Source: Streptomyces sp. SUK 48 (lineage in GTDB: Bacteria; Actinomycetota; Actinomycetes; Streptomycetales; Streptomycetaceae). From it: DNA of 64,000 bases. The position numbers and the translations under genes are program-made. A model generated the notes under the pieces. That model worked only from the letters and a program-made list of their open reading frames with translations, had not been told where the DNA came from and ran no database searches. The stretch is from assembly GCF_009650765.1 (NCBI RefSeq), contig NZ_CP045740.1:1674001-1738000 (forward strand). Direction: 5' to 3'. Below, piece after piece: positions 37,801-44,881 of this stretch. Position 1 is the stretch's first letter; the number at the start of each line of letters is the position of its first letter.

Positions 37801-38125
37801 TCTCCAGGAGCCGTTCCAGGTGGGGGGCCTCCTCCTCGGCGAGTTCGCGCAGCTCCTGCTCGACGTCGGGGCCGGGGGCGTGCAGCCGGTGGTACCACTT
37901 GAGCACCAGGGGTATCTCGGGAGCGCCATGACGTGCCGTCAGGTCGCGCACCCTGAGCACCACGGCCTCGGCGGGCCGCCGCGCCCGGGACAGTTCGGCG
38001 ACGAGCAGGAAGCGGTCCGCGAGTTCCCGCGGAACGTCGGAAAGGACCGGTCGCGTCTCCACGGCCCGGGCATTGGTGAATCCGCCGTCCTCGACGGGGA
38101 CGACTCGGGTGGGCGGCGTGCTCAT
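34808..38125 (-). CDS. large membrane Ser/Thr protein kinase with repeat tail
   Basis: This 1105-residue kinase has an N-terminal catalytic domain: Lys76 in VLKWYHR, catalytic loop HRDITPDN (165-172), DFG (189-191) and an APE-like YLAPEAG. The glycine loop is poorly conserved. The middle (about 310-560) is helical and unassigned. Membrane segments follow (GWALLGATVVTAPWTFVIGL, WLEALPAAAFVFAAELWTAA, YLTAALLVLAVFLGFYAIV), then a very basic Trp/Arg region with repeated LLAWW. The last 200 residues are Thr/Ser/Glu/Pro-rich with 68-residue tandem repeats. The start at 38125 (MSTPPTRV) is preferred. It heads the operon kinase, coiled-coil protein, AAA+, FHA and is divergent from the macro-domain gene. 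Confidence 0.88.
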   Translation of the reverse strand: MSTPPTRVVPVEDGGFTNARAVETRPVLSDVPRELADRFLLVAELSRARRPAEAVVLRVRDLTARHGAPEIPLVLKWYHRLHAPGPDVEQELRELAEEEAPHLERLLETGEAHGHPWHLYWSHGEEDLARYHADHCGELRPETVKDLVGQLYDALTALHGRGVVHRDITPDNIMVQTRRADTADLVLIDFGAAVHRPEEAEEPRTDWRGKPLYLAPEAGLLRQTVSEAGDWWSLGMVIAQLALGRHPVDFRRDEEVLAEIATHDPDLSGIGDRRTRRLCEGLLTRAPEKRWHAGQVGDWLDGKDPDVAPRTDERVFDDEDPRPAIRPFPFMGREFTGTDALALHLDQNHVSAARMLAAADDRGELVAWLGQFETTGARSPEELRRLAALRAELDRPPSAGTVVRLLNWLGPGLDVSWHGADLDVRGMRLLCQGARDGHADAVSLLRHLAERPAVLTGLAQRPGGHGLDETGRAWHTLRAGWEPTVRELRGHEIGTLPGVAAALRRTDAVDAWLLQLAREPERTRSRLTDDILRRRALLPERVPWFDALLDAREDDLRLLAAHLLYEQARFAAEELRRRRLVQEADRMLAADQAGLLAVLRRLDRLPTLGWALLGATVVTAPWTFVIGLADVLGRAAQDAVVTAWLEALPAAAFVFAAELWTAAYIGPPFYHPERSLAGLLIRHAERPARLARTRAGRYLTAALLVLAVFLGFYAIVRAPWVWPLASAVAVAVWSVRRCLAHRRLRRPRDPESAWSLRRLLAWWRGRHERRRLRAAGLPPDPEPEWGLRRLLAWWWRGRHERRLRRRRAGHRLSRWHPRRFLDRRRTRRAARTRRADRTRWANRVPRADRARRPDGLRLEPTADTATGPPAGVGSEGATGRVAGFCPGVVAEPVAEPRPEQTAEPRPATQPEETAEPRPATQPEVTATTPPTTATVTTPETTSATTSTTTAESPSATIAEFAGGAAGETAGESSSERRPEATPGPQSATRHESSATTPPTTATVTTAETTSAATSTTTAESPSATIAEFAGEAAGETAGESSSEPRPEATPEPQSAVRHESTATTPPTTATATTPKTIPATTPKTTSATTSGTTAEPGSDSTGGQA
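34921..35340. repeat. 204-bp tandem repeat in the kinase C-terminal tail
   Basis: Unit starts are at 34921, 35125 and 35329 (offset 204 nt, 68 codons), with two full copies, a partial third and degenerate traces at both ends. The period is a whole number of codons, so frame is kept. It encodes a Thr/Ser/Glu-rich segment containing TTAESPSATIAEFAG and AAGETAGESSS. Copies are nearly identical, so the array is young and probably varies in length between strains. Confidence 0.88.
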
Positions 38126-38259
38126 CGACTTCCGATCTTCCGGGAAACACGCTGGGCGCGCCACCAGGGCGCGGCGCGGAACGAATCGGCGCGATGCGCG
38201 GATCGCGGGACGCCGAAGATATCCGAAATCCCGTCCCGCGAAGGGGAGTTTCCCGCAAC

Positions 38260-38298
38260 TTCAACGGGCAATCCGCCGGGTCTACGATGTGCCCCATG
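38260..38298 (+). promoter_or_regulatory. promoter of the macro-domain gene, probably leaderless
   Basis: A -35 (TTCAAC, 38260-38265) and -10 (TACGAT, 38283-38288) are separated by 17 nt. The expected start of transcription, about 38295-38296, coincides with ATG 38296, and no ribosome site precedes it. Leaderless messages are common in Streptomyces. Confidence 0.55.
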
Positions 38299-39477
38299 CA
38301 CCCGCTGCCCGCGCACGAAAGCCTGGTGGAAGAACTTCGGGAAGTGCGGCGCCGCGGGCTGCCCGGGCTGCGCCGCTGCCCCAGGGACGCGCTGCGCGAG
38401 GCGGCCGTCGCGGCCGGCCTGTGCGACGGGGAGCAGGACGAGCAGAGCGGCATCGAGGAGCTGCTGGGCGCGGCGGTGCGCCGGCTGGCCGGGGGGCATC
38501 CGGTGCGGGACGACGACTCCAGCGATCCGCTGGCCCGCGCGGCCGCCCATTCCTTCGGGATCTTCCCGGCCCGCCGCGGGGTCCCCGGCACCGACCGGCG
38601 CAAGGCCGCGGCGGGGGTCTACGGGGTGACCACCGAGCGTTTCCGCAAGAGCCAGGAGCACGACGTCATCGAGGAACTCGCGGCGGCGGTCCTGGCGGTG
38701 GCCCGGGAGGCACGCATACGGGAGCGGGACGGGCGGCGGGACGGCGAGCCCTGGCCGCCCGGCGCGCGGGAACCGGCGGCCCTGGCGCCGCCCGCGCCGG
38801 GGCGGGCGATACCCGGCACCGGTGTCCAGGACCGGGCGCCGGGCGTCCGGCCGGGCGCCGCCCCGGCGGGCCGGATCACCGTCCGGACGTGCCCGATCGA
38901 GCTGGTGCGGGACGTGGACATCCTCGTCTCCTCGGAGAACACGTTCCTGGAGATGTCCAAGACCTTCCGCTCCACGGTGTCCGGGGCCCTGCGGCGGGCC
39001 GCCGCGCTGCGGGACGCCTCGGGCGAGATCGTGGACGACGTCCTCGCCCGCGAACTGGGCGTGTGGCTGCGCACGCACGAGGGACCGGGCGTGCCCGTGC
39101 GACCGGGCACCGTCGTGGCCACGTCGTCCGGCGCGCTGGCCGCGCAGGGGGTACGGCGCGTCCACCACGCGGCGATCGCGGCCCCGGTCGGCAACGGCGA
39201 GCGCTACCACGTGACACCCGCCGTGCTGGCCCAGGCGGTGCGCGCCTCCTTCGAACTGGCCCGCCACGAGGCCGACTTCCTGGCGCTGCCGATGTCCTCG
39301 ATCTGCTTCCCGCTGATGGGCACCGGGCGGGGCGGCCTGTCCGTGCCGACGGCGGCCCGCGCGCTGCTCGGCGCGATCGGGCAGGAGCTGCGCCGGGACC
39401 CCTCCTGGTCGGTGCTGCTGGTCACGCCCGACGAGGGGCACGCCCGGCTGCTCATGGCCGCCAGCTCCGCTCGGTGA
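38296..39477 (+). CDS. divergent macro-domain protein with helical N-terminal domain
   Basis: This protein of about 393 residues has two parts. Residues 1-150 form an unassigned helical domain (LVEELREVRRRGLPGLRRCP, then YGVTTERFRKSQEHDVIEEL). After a Pro-rich linker, a macro-like fold occupies about 195-385: VRTCPIELVRDVDILVSSEN, GALRRAAALRDASGEIVDDV, GTVVATSSGALAAQGVRRVH and the phosphate loop FPLMGTGRGGLSV. It likely binds ADP-ribose or an NAD-derived ligand; the usual VNAAN is replaced by VSSEN. Start 38296 is favoured by the leaderless promoter; ATG 38287 is three codons upstream. It is divergent from the kinase gene and its 3' end overlaps the convergent radical-SAM gene by 26 nt. Confidence 0.8.
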   Translation: MHPLPAHESLVEELREVRRRGLPGLRRCPRDALREAAVAAGLCDGEQDEQSGIEELLGAAVRRLAGGHPVRDDDSSDPLARAAAHSFGIFPARRGVPGTDRRKAAAGVYGVTTERFRKSQEHDVIEELAAAVLAVAREARIRERDGRRDGEPWPPGAREPAALAPPAPGRAIPGTGVQDRAPGVRPGAAPAGRITVRTCPIELVRDVDILVSSENTFLEMSKTFRSTVSGALRRAAALRDASGEIVDDVLARELGVWLRTHEGPGVPVRPGTVVATSSGALAAQGVRRVHHAAIAAPVGNGERYHVTPAVLAQAVRASFELARHEADFLALPMSSICFPLMGTGRGGLSVPTAARALLGAIGQELRRDPSWSVLLVTPDEGHARLLMAASSAR

Positions 39478-40129
39478 AGGCGACCCCGCCCCGCCCGAGC
39501 AGGCGTTCCATCTCGGCGAGTTCGCCGCGCAGCGGCACCCCGTACAGCCGCAGCTCCCGGCCCTCGCCGCCGGCCAGTTGCAAGCGCCGGCCGGTCGACT
39601 CCCGGTCCAGGTAGGGGGCGTAGCGGGCGGCGCCGCGCGGGGTCAGGGGCTCGATCCGCTGGTTGGCCGAGCCGCGCCAGAGCAGCCGGGTGGGCTCCGC
39701 GACCCGGAACCGGCCGGTGATCACGGCGTCCGCCCCGGCGAGGACCCGGCGCCGCTCGGGCGTCAGCTCCGCCGGCTCGTACCCCGTGTACACCAGCAGG
39801 TCGGGGGAACGGGGCCCGGCGCTCCCCTCGTGCCGCCGGGCCTCGTCCCTCAACCGTGCCGCACCCGCGAGGAGTTCGGCGAGCGCCGCCGCCTGCTGGA
39901 GGGGCTCGCCGCCGCTGACCGTGAGGCCCTCGGCCCCGTCGGCGAGAGCCTCCCGCCAGCGCGCGAGCACCTCGGAGACGGTGGCGGACGTGCCGCCCTC
40001 GGGGTCCCAGGTGTGCCGGGACATACATCCGGCGCAGGCCAGTGAGCAGCCCTGGAACCAGATGCCGAGCCGCCTCCCCGGGCCGAGCGTTTCCAACGGG
40101 TAGTGGGTCCCGTCGAGGCGTATTTCCAC
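39452..40129 (-). CDS. radical-SAM activase-like 4Fe-4S protein (NrdG/QueE-like)
   Basis: This 225-residue protein carries an N-terminal radical-SAM cluster motif C-x3-C-x2-C in FQGCSLACAGCMSRHTW (about residues 27-43), then the SAM-binding LTVSGGEPLQQ and a third-strand motif VYTGYEP. The length and the cluster near residue 30 match 4Fe-4S single-cluster proteins related to NrdG, pyruvate formate-lyase activase and QueE. No glycyl-radical enzyme or queuosine gene is nearby, so it probably modifies a product of this cluster. Its 3' end overlaps the macro-domain gene by 26 nt on the opposite strand, unusual for independent genes. ATG with GAGGAGATG overlapping the start region. Confidence 0.85.
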   Translation of the reverse strand: MEIRLDGTHYPLETLGPGRRLGIWFQGCSLACAGCMSRHTWDPEGGTSATVSEVLARWREALADGAEGLTVSGGEPLQQAAALAELLAGAARLRDEARRHEGSAGPRSPDLLVYTGYEPAELTPERRRVLAGADAVITGRFRVAEPTRLLWRGSANQRIEPLTPRGAARYAPYLDRESTGRRLQLAGGEGRELRLYGVPLRGELAEMERLLGRGGVAFTERSWRP

Positions 40130-40234
40130 GGCATCTCCTCCTCGTACCGGCAGCGAGTATCCAGTGCTCCGGTGGACGCCCGCAATTGCCGGAAGGCGTT
40201 CATCCGGCTGTCCGCCGGGCGGGATCCGGTTGTT

Positions 40235-40250
40235 TTCCGGAACTCCGGAA
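40235..40250. promoter_or_regulatory. 16-bp palindrome in a divergent promoter region
   Basis: TTCCGGA-AC-TCCGGAA is a perfect 7-2-7 inverted repeat, 106 nt from the radical-SAM start and 117 nt from the next plus-strand start, in a relatively AT-rich gap. A related TTCC-G-GGAA lies at 38138-38146 just upstream of the kinase gene. It may be an operator for the cluster. Confidence 0.4.
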
Positions 40251-40366
40251 GAGAGAGATCGAGTTCCTTGAAATCACCGTCCCCGCAAAGGTTTTGCTCC
40301 GCTACTCTCTCCCCCATCGCAGCGACTCACCGACCCGGACCGCGGGAGGAATGGGGGATCTTCGAA

Positions 40367-41068
40367 ATGATCAACAAAGGTCGAATAAATGTCCGGGTCC
40401 AGCGACGGAGAGCCGGATTCCTCTCCTCGCTGCGTGCCCGGATCCACGGCCGCCGGGACGCGGACGGGCTGCGCGAGATGCTGGCCGGCGCCCGCGCCGG
40501 GGGCGCGCCCTCGGACGAGGAACTGCCGCCCTACGTCCTGGGCCTGCACGCACAGGTGCGGCACAGCACCGCGCGGCTGCGCTCCCGCACCCTGGCGGCG
40601 CACCGCGCGCTGCACATCCGCATCCAGAGCGAGTCGGTGCGGGTGGTCACCCAGTACACCGGGCGCGGGGAACCGACTCCGGCCGCGCTCGCCCGGTTCG
40701 GCGGGTGGGTCGCGGAGTGGCGCTCGGCCGCCTCGGTCTGCCGTCAGCAGGCACAGCAACTCGCCGACGAGGCAAATCAGTTGATCGCCTGCTACTGGGA
40801 CGGCGCCTGGGCCCGCGCCCGGCGGGGCGACCAGGTGGCCGGGCGGCGGCCCACGGGCTGGCTGCCGGGGAAGATCACCCTGGACGGCACCTGGTCCCGT
40901 CTCGACGACGGGCTGCTGAGCGACCGCTGGTATGCCCCGGGCGCGCCGGGGCGCGAGACCGATCCGTCGGCGGTCGCCCAGGCCCTGCACATCCTCGACA
41001 CCCAGTCCGCGCGCGGCCGTTCGGACCGGGCGCGGCACAGCGACGCCCCGAAGGGCAGCCGCAGGTGA
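40367..41068 (+). CDS. basic helical protein of unknown function
   Basis: This 233-residue protein is arginine-rich and mainly helical, without membrane segments or known motifs. Distinct stretches are LREMLAGARAGGAPSDEELP, VRVVTQYTGRGEPTPAALAR and VCRQQAQQLADEANQLIACYWDG broken across a helix, followed by WLPGKITLDGTWSRLDDGLL. It starts at ATG 40367 (MINKGRINVRV), with GGGGGA eight nucleotides upstream. A stronger GGGAGGA precedes the out-of-frame ATG 40351, whose product is not protein-like. The gene precedes the vWA lipoprotein by 41 nt and is probably co-transcribed. Family not recognised. Confidence 0.68.
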   Translation: MINKGRINVRVQRRRAGFLSSLRARIHGRRDADGLREMLAGARAGGAPSDEELPPYVLGLHAQVRHSTARLRSRTLAAHRALHIRIQSESVRVVTQYTGRGEPTPAALARFGGWVAEWRSAASVCRQQAQQLADEANQLIACYWDGAWARARRGDQVAGRRPTGWLPGKITLDGTWSRLDDGLLSDRWYAPGAPGRETDPSAVAQALHILDTQSARGRSDRARHSDAPKGSRR

Positions 41069-41109
41069 TCACCGCTCATCGACTTCCAGGAAGGCCAGGG
41101 AACATCATC

Positions 41110-41874
41110 GTGCAGCACTCGGCACGGGCCGGTCGCCGGTCCACCGTCCGCGCCGCCCGCCGGCTCGCGGTCCTCGTCCCCCTGGTGTGCGCGCTCGGCT
41201 CCCTCGTGTCGTGCACCCGGCAGGAGGAAGCTCTCACCACGCCCTGCGGCCTGGTCATCGACGGTTCGGGGTCGGCCGCCGCGGCGAAGGAGGGATTCGA
41301 CTCGGAGGCCAAGCTGAAGGACACCCTCGGCGCGTTCCTCACCGACCAGAAGTGCGGGACCCTCGACTACGCCCCCGTCACCCGTTCCTCGCGCAGTTCG
41401 TCCTGCCGGCAGGACGAGGTGGACCTCGACCCGCCGCACGACGCCACCACCGACCAGAAGACGCAGCGTGCCAACGCCCAGCGGAACGCCGCCGTCGCGG
41501 CCCTCGCCGAGCTCAAGTGCGCCCGTACGCAGAACGGTTCGGACGTGTGGGGGGCGCTGACCCGCATCGGGGAGGCCGTCCCCTCCGGCGGCCCGGCCGC
41601 GAAGCTCCTCGTCGTGAGCGACTTCGACCAGGCCGACCCGGAGTTCCATCTGTCGCGGCAGGACATCACCACCAGGTCCGCGCGCGGCAAGGTGATCGAC
41701 TCGCTGGTGGACAAGCGCGGCATGCCCGGCATCAAGGGGATGGACGTCTTCCCCGTCGGGCTCGGCATGCAGTACAAGGCGAAGCCCAGCGAGGCCGCCG
41801 ACTTCGAGTCCTTCTGGACCGAGGCACTCGAAGGGAGGGCCAAGGCGCATGTCGACGACAAGTACCGGGGCTGA
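41110..41874 (+). CDS. vWA-like lipoprotein
   Basis: This 254-residue protein has a signal peptide with a twin-Arg-rich start and hydrophobic core (LAVLVPLVCALGS) and lipobox LVSC, so it is anchored outside the membrane. The mature part begins with a MIDAS-like DxSxS motif (LVIDGSGSAAA) and has a second strand LLVVSDFDQADPEF, as in von Willebrand factor A folds. Several cysteines (near DQKCGTLDY, SSSCRQDE, LKCARTQ) may form disulfides. The GTG at 41110 has an AGGGAA site upstream. Its 3' end overlaps the next gene by 26 nt. Confidence 0.8.
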   Translation: MQHSARAGRRSTVRAARRLAVLVPLVCALGSLVSCTRQEEALTTPCGLVIDGSGSAAAAKEGFDSEAKLKDTLGAFLTDQKCGTLDYAPVTRSSRSSSCRQDEVDLDPPHDATTDQKTQRANAQRNAAVAALAELKCARTQNGSDVWGALTRIGEAVPSGGPAAKLLVVSDFDQADPEFHLSRQDITTRSARGKVIDSLVDKRGMPGIKGMDVFPVGLGMQYKAKPSEAADFESFWTEALEGRAKAHVDDKYRG

Positions 41875-43471
41875 CCCCCAGCCGCGCCGGCGGCGGATAG
41901 CCCGCTATCTGCCGTTCACGGGCGGCGGCAGCACGCAGCCGGGCACCGGCGCCCGTCCGGGGCCCGCTCCCGGTGGCCCCCGCGCCGGGCGGCCGCCGCT
42001 GGTCATCGGCGACCGGGGCGAACGCGACCTCCTCCAGGGCGCCCGCAAGCGGGGCCGCCAGGACGCGCGGCGCGGGACGCTGGACCCGTGGGTGCTGAAT
42101 GGCGGCGACCGGGTGCCGTACTTCGCGGAACTGGCGTCCGTACGGGACGTCGTCGTGCACCGGATCGAGGAGGAGCTGAACCTCCAGGAGGAGGCGGCCC
42201 GGCTGCTCGACGCCCGGTCGGGCTCCGAGGTGACCGCCGGGGAGATTGAGACCAGAATCCTGGACGAGCGGCTGCGCGAGGTGGAGAGGGAGATCGAGAC
42301 GGCCCGCCGCCAGCTCGATCTGCTGGCCGCCCGTTCGGCCCGCTGGCTCCGCTTCCGGGACAGTCTGCGCGAGCGGGTGGAGGAGCGCTGGCTCCAGGCC
42401 CGCTTCCCCGAGGCCGACCGGCCACCGGCAGGCGGCTCCGCGGGCCCGGCACGCGACGGCATCCGGGAGGACGAGCCGTCGCGGGCGGCAAACGGCGGGG
42501 AGGCGGCGCCGGAACCGGGCGACGACTGGCAGTCGGTGTCCACCACCGGCGCCCCGGACGGCACCGACGCCGGGGCGATCCGGGACGTGTACCGTGCCGC
42601 GCGCGCCGAGGCCCGCGACACCGCGTCGAGCTACGGCTGGGAGGGCCTCCAGACCCGCCCCGGTCTGCCCCGCTGGATGACCTGGGCGCTGCTCGCCGTG
42701 ATCATGGCGGTCGAGGTGCCGATCTACTGGGTCGCGTACCAGCCCTTCCACGGGGTCGGCAGCGCGGGTGGGGACTTCATGTCCGGCGGCCTCGCGATCT
42801 CGTCCGCCGTCATCATGCTGGTCCTGCCGCACCTGTCGGGGCTCATGCTGCGGTGGCGCTCGGCGACCGGCTCGCCGCGCCTCGGCTGGCTGCCCGCGGT
42901 GTCACTGCTCGGGGTGTGGGGCGGTCTGACCTGGGGGCTCGGCCTGCTGCGCGCCAAGTTCGTGACCCAGCACGACAGTCCGGCCCCGGCGGCGGGGGCC
43001 TCCGGCTTCCGCGGCATCGGCGGTGCCGGCGCCGACACCACGACCCTGGTGGACCGGCTGCATCTGTCGAGTCAGACGGTGACCTGGCTGTTCTGCGCGC
43101 TGCTGCTGCTCTCGGGCGGGGTCGGCTTCCTGCTCGGCCTGTTCCGGGAGCACCCCTTCCTCGACGCCTTCCGTACGGCGCTGGAGCGGCGTACCGGGCT
43201 GCTGCGGCGGCACGAGGAGAGCGTCGCCGTCACCGAGCGGGCGCGGGCCGCCCAGGAGACGGCCGAGGACCGCCGGCGGGCCCGCAGGGAGGCCGCGAAC
43301 GAACGGACCTCCGCCGCCCGCCAGTTGTACGAGGCCGCGGCCGCCCGGTATCTGGGGGAGGTCATGACGGCGTCGAAGGACCCGGCCGTGACGGAGTCGG
43401 CGATGCGGCTGTCCCGCGACTGGCCGCTGCTGCCGGCCCCGGCCCGCCGCGAGGTGGCCCGGGACCGCTGA
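41849..43471 (+). CDS. coiled-coil integral membrane protein
   Basis: This 540-residue protein has no recognised family. Residues 1-80 are Arg/Gly/Pro-rich; 95-180 form a strong coiled coil (HRIEEELNLQEEAARLLDAR, RLREVEREIETARRQLDLLA); 190-260 are disordered. Four membrane spans follow between about 275 and 430 (WALLAVIMAVEVPIYWVAY, ISSAVIMLVLPHLSGLML, PAVSLLGVWGGLTWGLGLL, WLFCALLLLSGGVGFLLGLF). A second basic coiled coil (ERARAAQETAEDRRRARREA) and a C-terminal WPLLPAPARREV segment end it. Translation is coupled to the lipoprotein gene by a 26-nt overlap. It could form a membrane scaffold for the lipoprotein outside and the kinase/ATPase proteins inside. Confidence 0.78.
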   Translation: MSTTSTGADPQPRRRRIARYLPFTGGGSTQPGTGARPGPAPGGPRAGRPPLVIGDRGERDLLQGARKRGRQDARRGTLDPWVLNGGDRVPYFAELASVRDVVVHRIEEELNLQEEAARLLDARSGSEVTAGEIETRILDERLREVEREIETARRQLDLLAARSARWLRFRDSLRERVEERWLQARFPEADRPPAGGSAGPARDGIREDEPSRAANGGEAAPEPGDDWQSVSTTGAPDGTDAGAIRDVYRAARAEARDTASSYGWEGLQTRPGLPRWMTWALLAVIMAVEVPIYWVAYQPFHGVGSAGGDFMSGGLAISSAVIMLVLPHLSGLMLRWRSATGSPRLGWLPAVSLLGVWGGLTWGLGLLRAKFVTQHDSPAPAAGASGFRGIGGAGADTTTLVDRLHLSSQTVTWLFCALLLLSGGVGFLLGLFREHPFLDAFRTALERRTGLLRRHEESVAVTERARAAQETAEDRRRARREAANERTSAARQLYEAAAARYLGEVMTASKDPAVTESAMRLSRDWPLLPAPARREVARDR

Positions 43472-43509
43472 ACGGCTCTCGTACGACAGCCCGCCTGGCC
43501 GCATGAGGG

Positions 43510-43543
43510 AAGGCCCCGACCCGCACCAGCGGGCCGGGGCCTT
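43510..43543. terminator. bidirectional terminator between the membrane protein and RES genes
   Basis: Arms AAGGCCCCGACCCGC (43510-43524) and GCGGGCCGGGGCCTT (43529-43543) pair with one mismatch and a 4-nt loop. It lies between converging genes, 38 nt after one stop and 19 nt after the other. Confidence 0.85.
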
Positions 43544-43562
43544 CGCCCGTGCGGGGCGTTCC

Positions 43563-44216
43563 TCACTCCTCCTGCGCGGAGATGACCGCGTGCAGCGGTG
43601 CCAGCAGTTTGTTGACCTCGCGCGCGTCCTCCCTCGACGCCAGCCGGAGGGTGTCCCGCGGGCGGGGGTCGAGCGGCGCGGCCGGGCAGCGGTCCTGGAA
43701 CAGCTGGAGCGCCGGGCGCGGCCTGCACCGCTTCGACGTCCACCACAGGCCCTGCACCTGGCTGCTGCGCTCCCGGATCACCCGGACCCAGTAGCGGGTG
43801 CCCGCGTAGTCGTCGGTGTCGATCAGCCAGCCGTCCTGCCACACGGCGGCCAGCCCCTCGGCCGTCGTGAGGTCCACCAGGGTGAGATCGGCCGTGGTGC
43901 GCACCGCCGACAGGACGTACCGGGACGCCTGCGCCCACGGGATCTGCCGCACCCCGCCGACGTCGCTGAACTCGACCGAGCGCAGCAGCACTTCGGACAG
44001 CGCGGTGACCGGGTCGAGGGCCGCGTAGAGGTAGGGGTAGGGGTCCTTCTCGGTGGGGTCGAAGCGGCTGCCCTTGAAGAACTCGTGCGCGACGCTCGGG
44101 TTGAACTCGCCGGGCGCGTACTGCTCCTCGTGGCACCGCCAGACGACGGTGCCCGCCGCCACCTGGGTGATCACCGGCCTCATCACGGCGTCGCGGGGCG
44201 GGAGTTGGCCGACCAT
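43563..44216 (-). CDS. RES-domain protein, NAD+ phosphorylase-type toxin
   Basis: This 217-residue protein is a RES domain, the fold of ParT/MbcT toxins that degrade NAD+. Conserved positions can be seen: Arg in VVWRCHE, the RFDPTEKDPYPYLYAALDP segment with its Tyr, Glu in TALSEVLLRS, and later AVWQDGWLIDTDDYAGTRYW and GLWWTSKRCRPRPALQLF with the Ser expected near the active site. The ATG overlaps the stop of the antitoxin-like gene by one nucleotide (TGATG). As in other RES pairs, the toxin follows its antitoxin; here a third gene, a CHAT protease, precedes both. Confidence 0.87.
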   Translation of the reverse strand: MVGQLPPRDAVMRPVITQVAAGTVVWRCHEEQYAPGEFNPSVAHEFFKGSRFDPTEKDPYPYLYAALDPVTALSEVLLRSVEFSDVGGVRQIPWAQASRYVLSAVRTTADLTLVDLTTAEGLAAVWQDGWLIDTDDYAGTRYWVRVIRERSSQVQGLWWTSKRCRPRPALQLFQDRCPAAPLDPRPRDTLRLASREDAREVNKLLAPLHAVISAQEE

Positions 44217-44881
44217 CAGAGCGCCCTCACCAGTTCGGCGGCGGCGCGTTCCAGCTGTTCGTCCGGCAGCACGCCGAGCAGGTCGGCGGGGACACCGCCC
44301 AGCCAGCGGTTGCCGCCCAGCCACCAGTCGGCGGCCCCCCAGGGGTCCCGGTCCGCCCGCAGGAGTTCGTTGATCCGGCGGACGACCGGCAGCGGTTCGA
44401 CCGTGCCGGCCCGGAACTGGAAGCCCGGGCAGCGGATGCCGCGGTCCGGATCGCGCAGTCTGATCAGACCGGCGGGGGTGTCCGGGCCGCCGCGCAGCTC
44501 GGGGTGGTCGTCCGCGGTGAGCGCCGGCGCGGCGAGGAGCCGCAGACGGGCCGCCCGCAGCAGGTCGGCGGGGTCGGGCGGCGGAGTGCCGAGCACGTCG
44601 ATGACGGCGTCGATCGTGGTGAGGCGGGGCAGTTCACGGGGGCCCGCGGCGTAGCGGTGGCCGCCGAGCGCCTCGGACACCGGGTGGTCGGGCGGCAGCG
44701 CGGACAGCGTCCGGCGCAGCCCGCGTACGGCCCGTGCCACGCCCGGCGGGTTCTGGGCGGCGGCCGCCTCCCGCATCTCCCGCAGGGTGCGCGCGAGCAG
44801 GTCCAGGTCGTCGCCGTCGAGGCCGGTGATGACGGTGGTCCAGTGGCTCTCCAGGAGCCTGAGCAGTTCCTCCGACGTCAT
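44216..44881 (-). CDS. RES-partner antitoxin-like protein (DUF2384/MbcA-ParS type C-terminus)
   Basis: This 221-residue protein ends with a region like the toxin-binding domain of ParS/MbcA antitoxins: FQFRAGTVEPLPVVRRINEL, then DPWGAADWWLGGNRWLGGVP and ADLLGVLPDEQLERAAAELV. The N-terminal 120 residues are an unassigned helical extension (LLRLLESHWTTVITGLDGDD, LARTLREMREAAAA) instead of a plain Xre domain. It overlaps the CHAT gene stop by four nucleotides (ATGA) and the RES start by one. It probably neutralises the RES toxin; the long extension could be the target of the upstream protease, which is inference. Confidence 0.8.
   Translation of the reverse strand: MTSEELLRLLESHWTTVITGLDGDDLDLLARTLREMREAAAAQNPPGVARAVRGLRRTLSALPPDHPVSEALGGHRYAAGPRELPRLTTIDAVIDVLGTPPPDPADLLRAARLRLLAAPALTADDHPELRGGPDTPAGLIRLRDPDRGIRCPGFQFRAGTVEPLPVVRRINELLRADRDPWGAADWWLGGNRWLGGVPADLLGVLPDEQLERAAAELVRAL

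Noticed and set aside
40351..41068. Start at ATG 40351, which has the strongest ribosome site
   Set aside because: It is in a different frame from the protein-like product; the translated sequence is Pro/Arg-rich and merges into the vWA frame.
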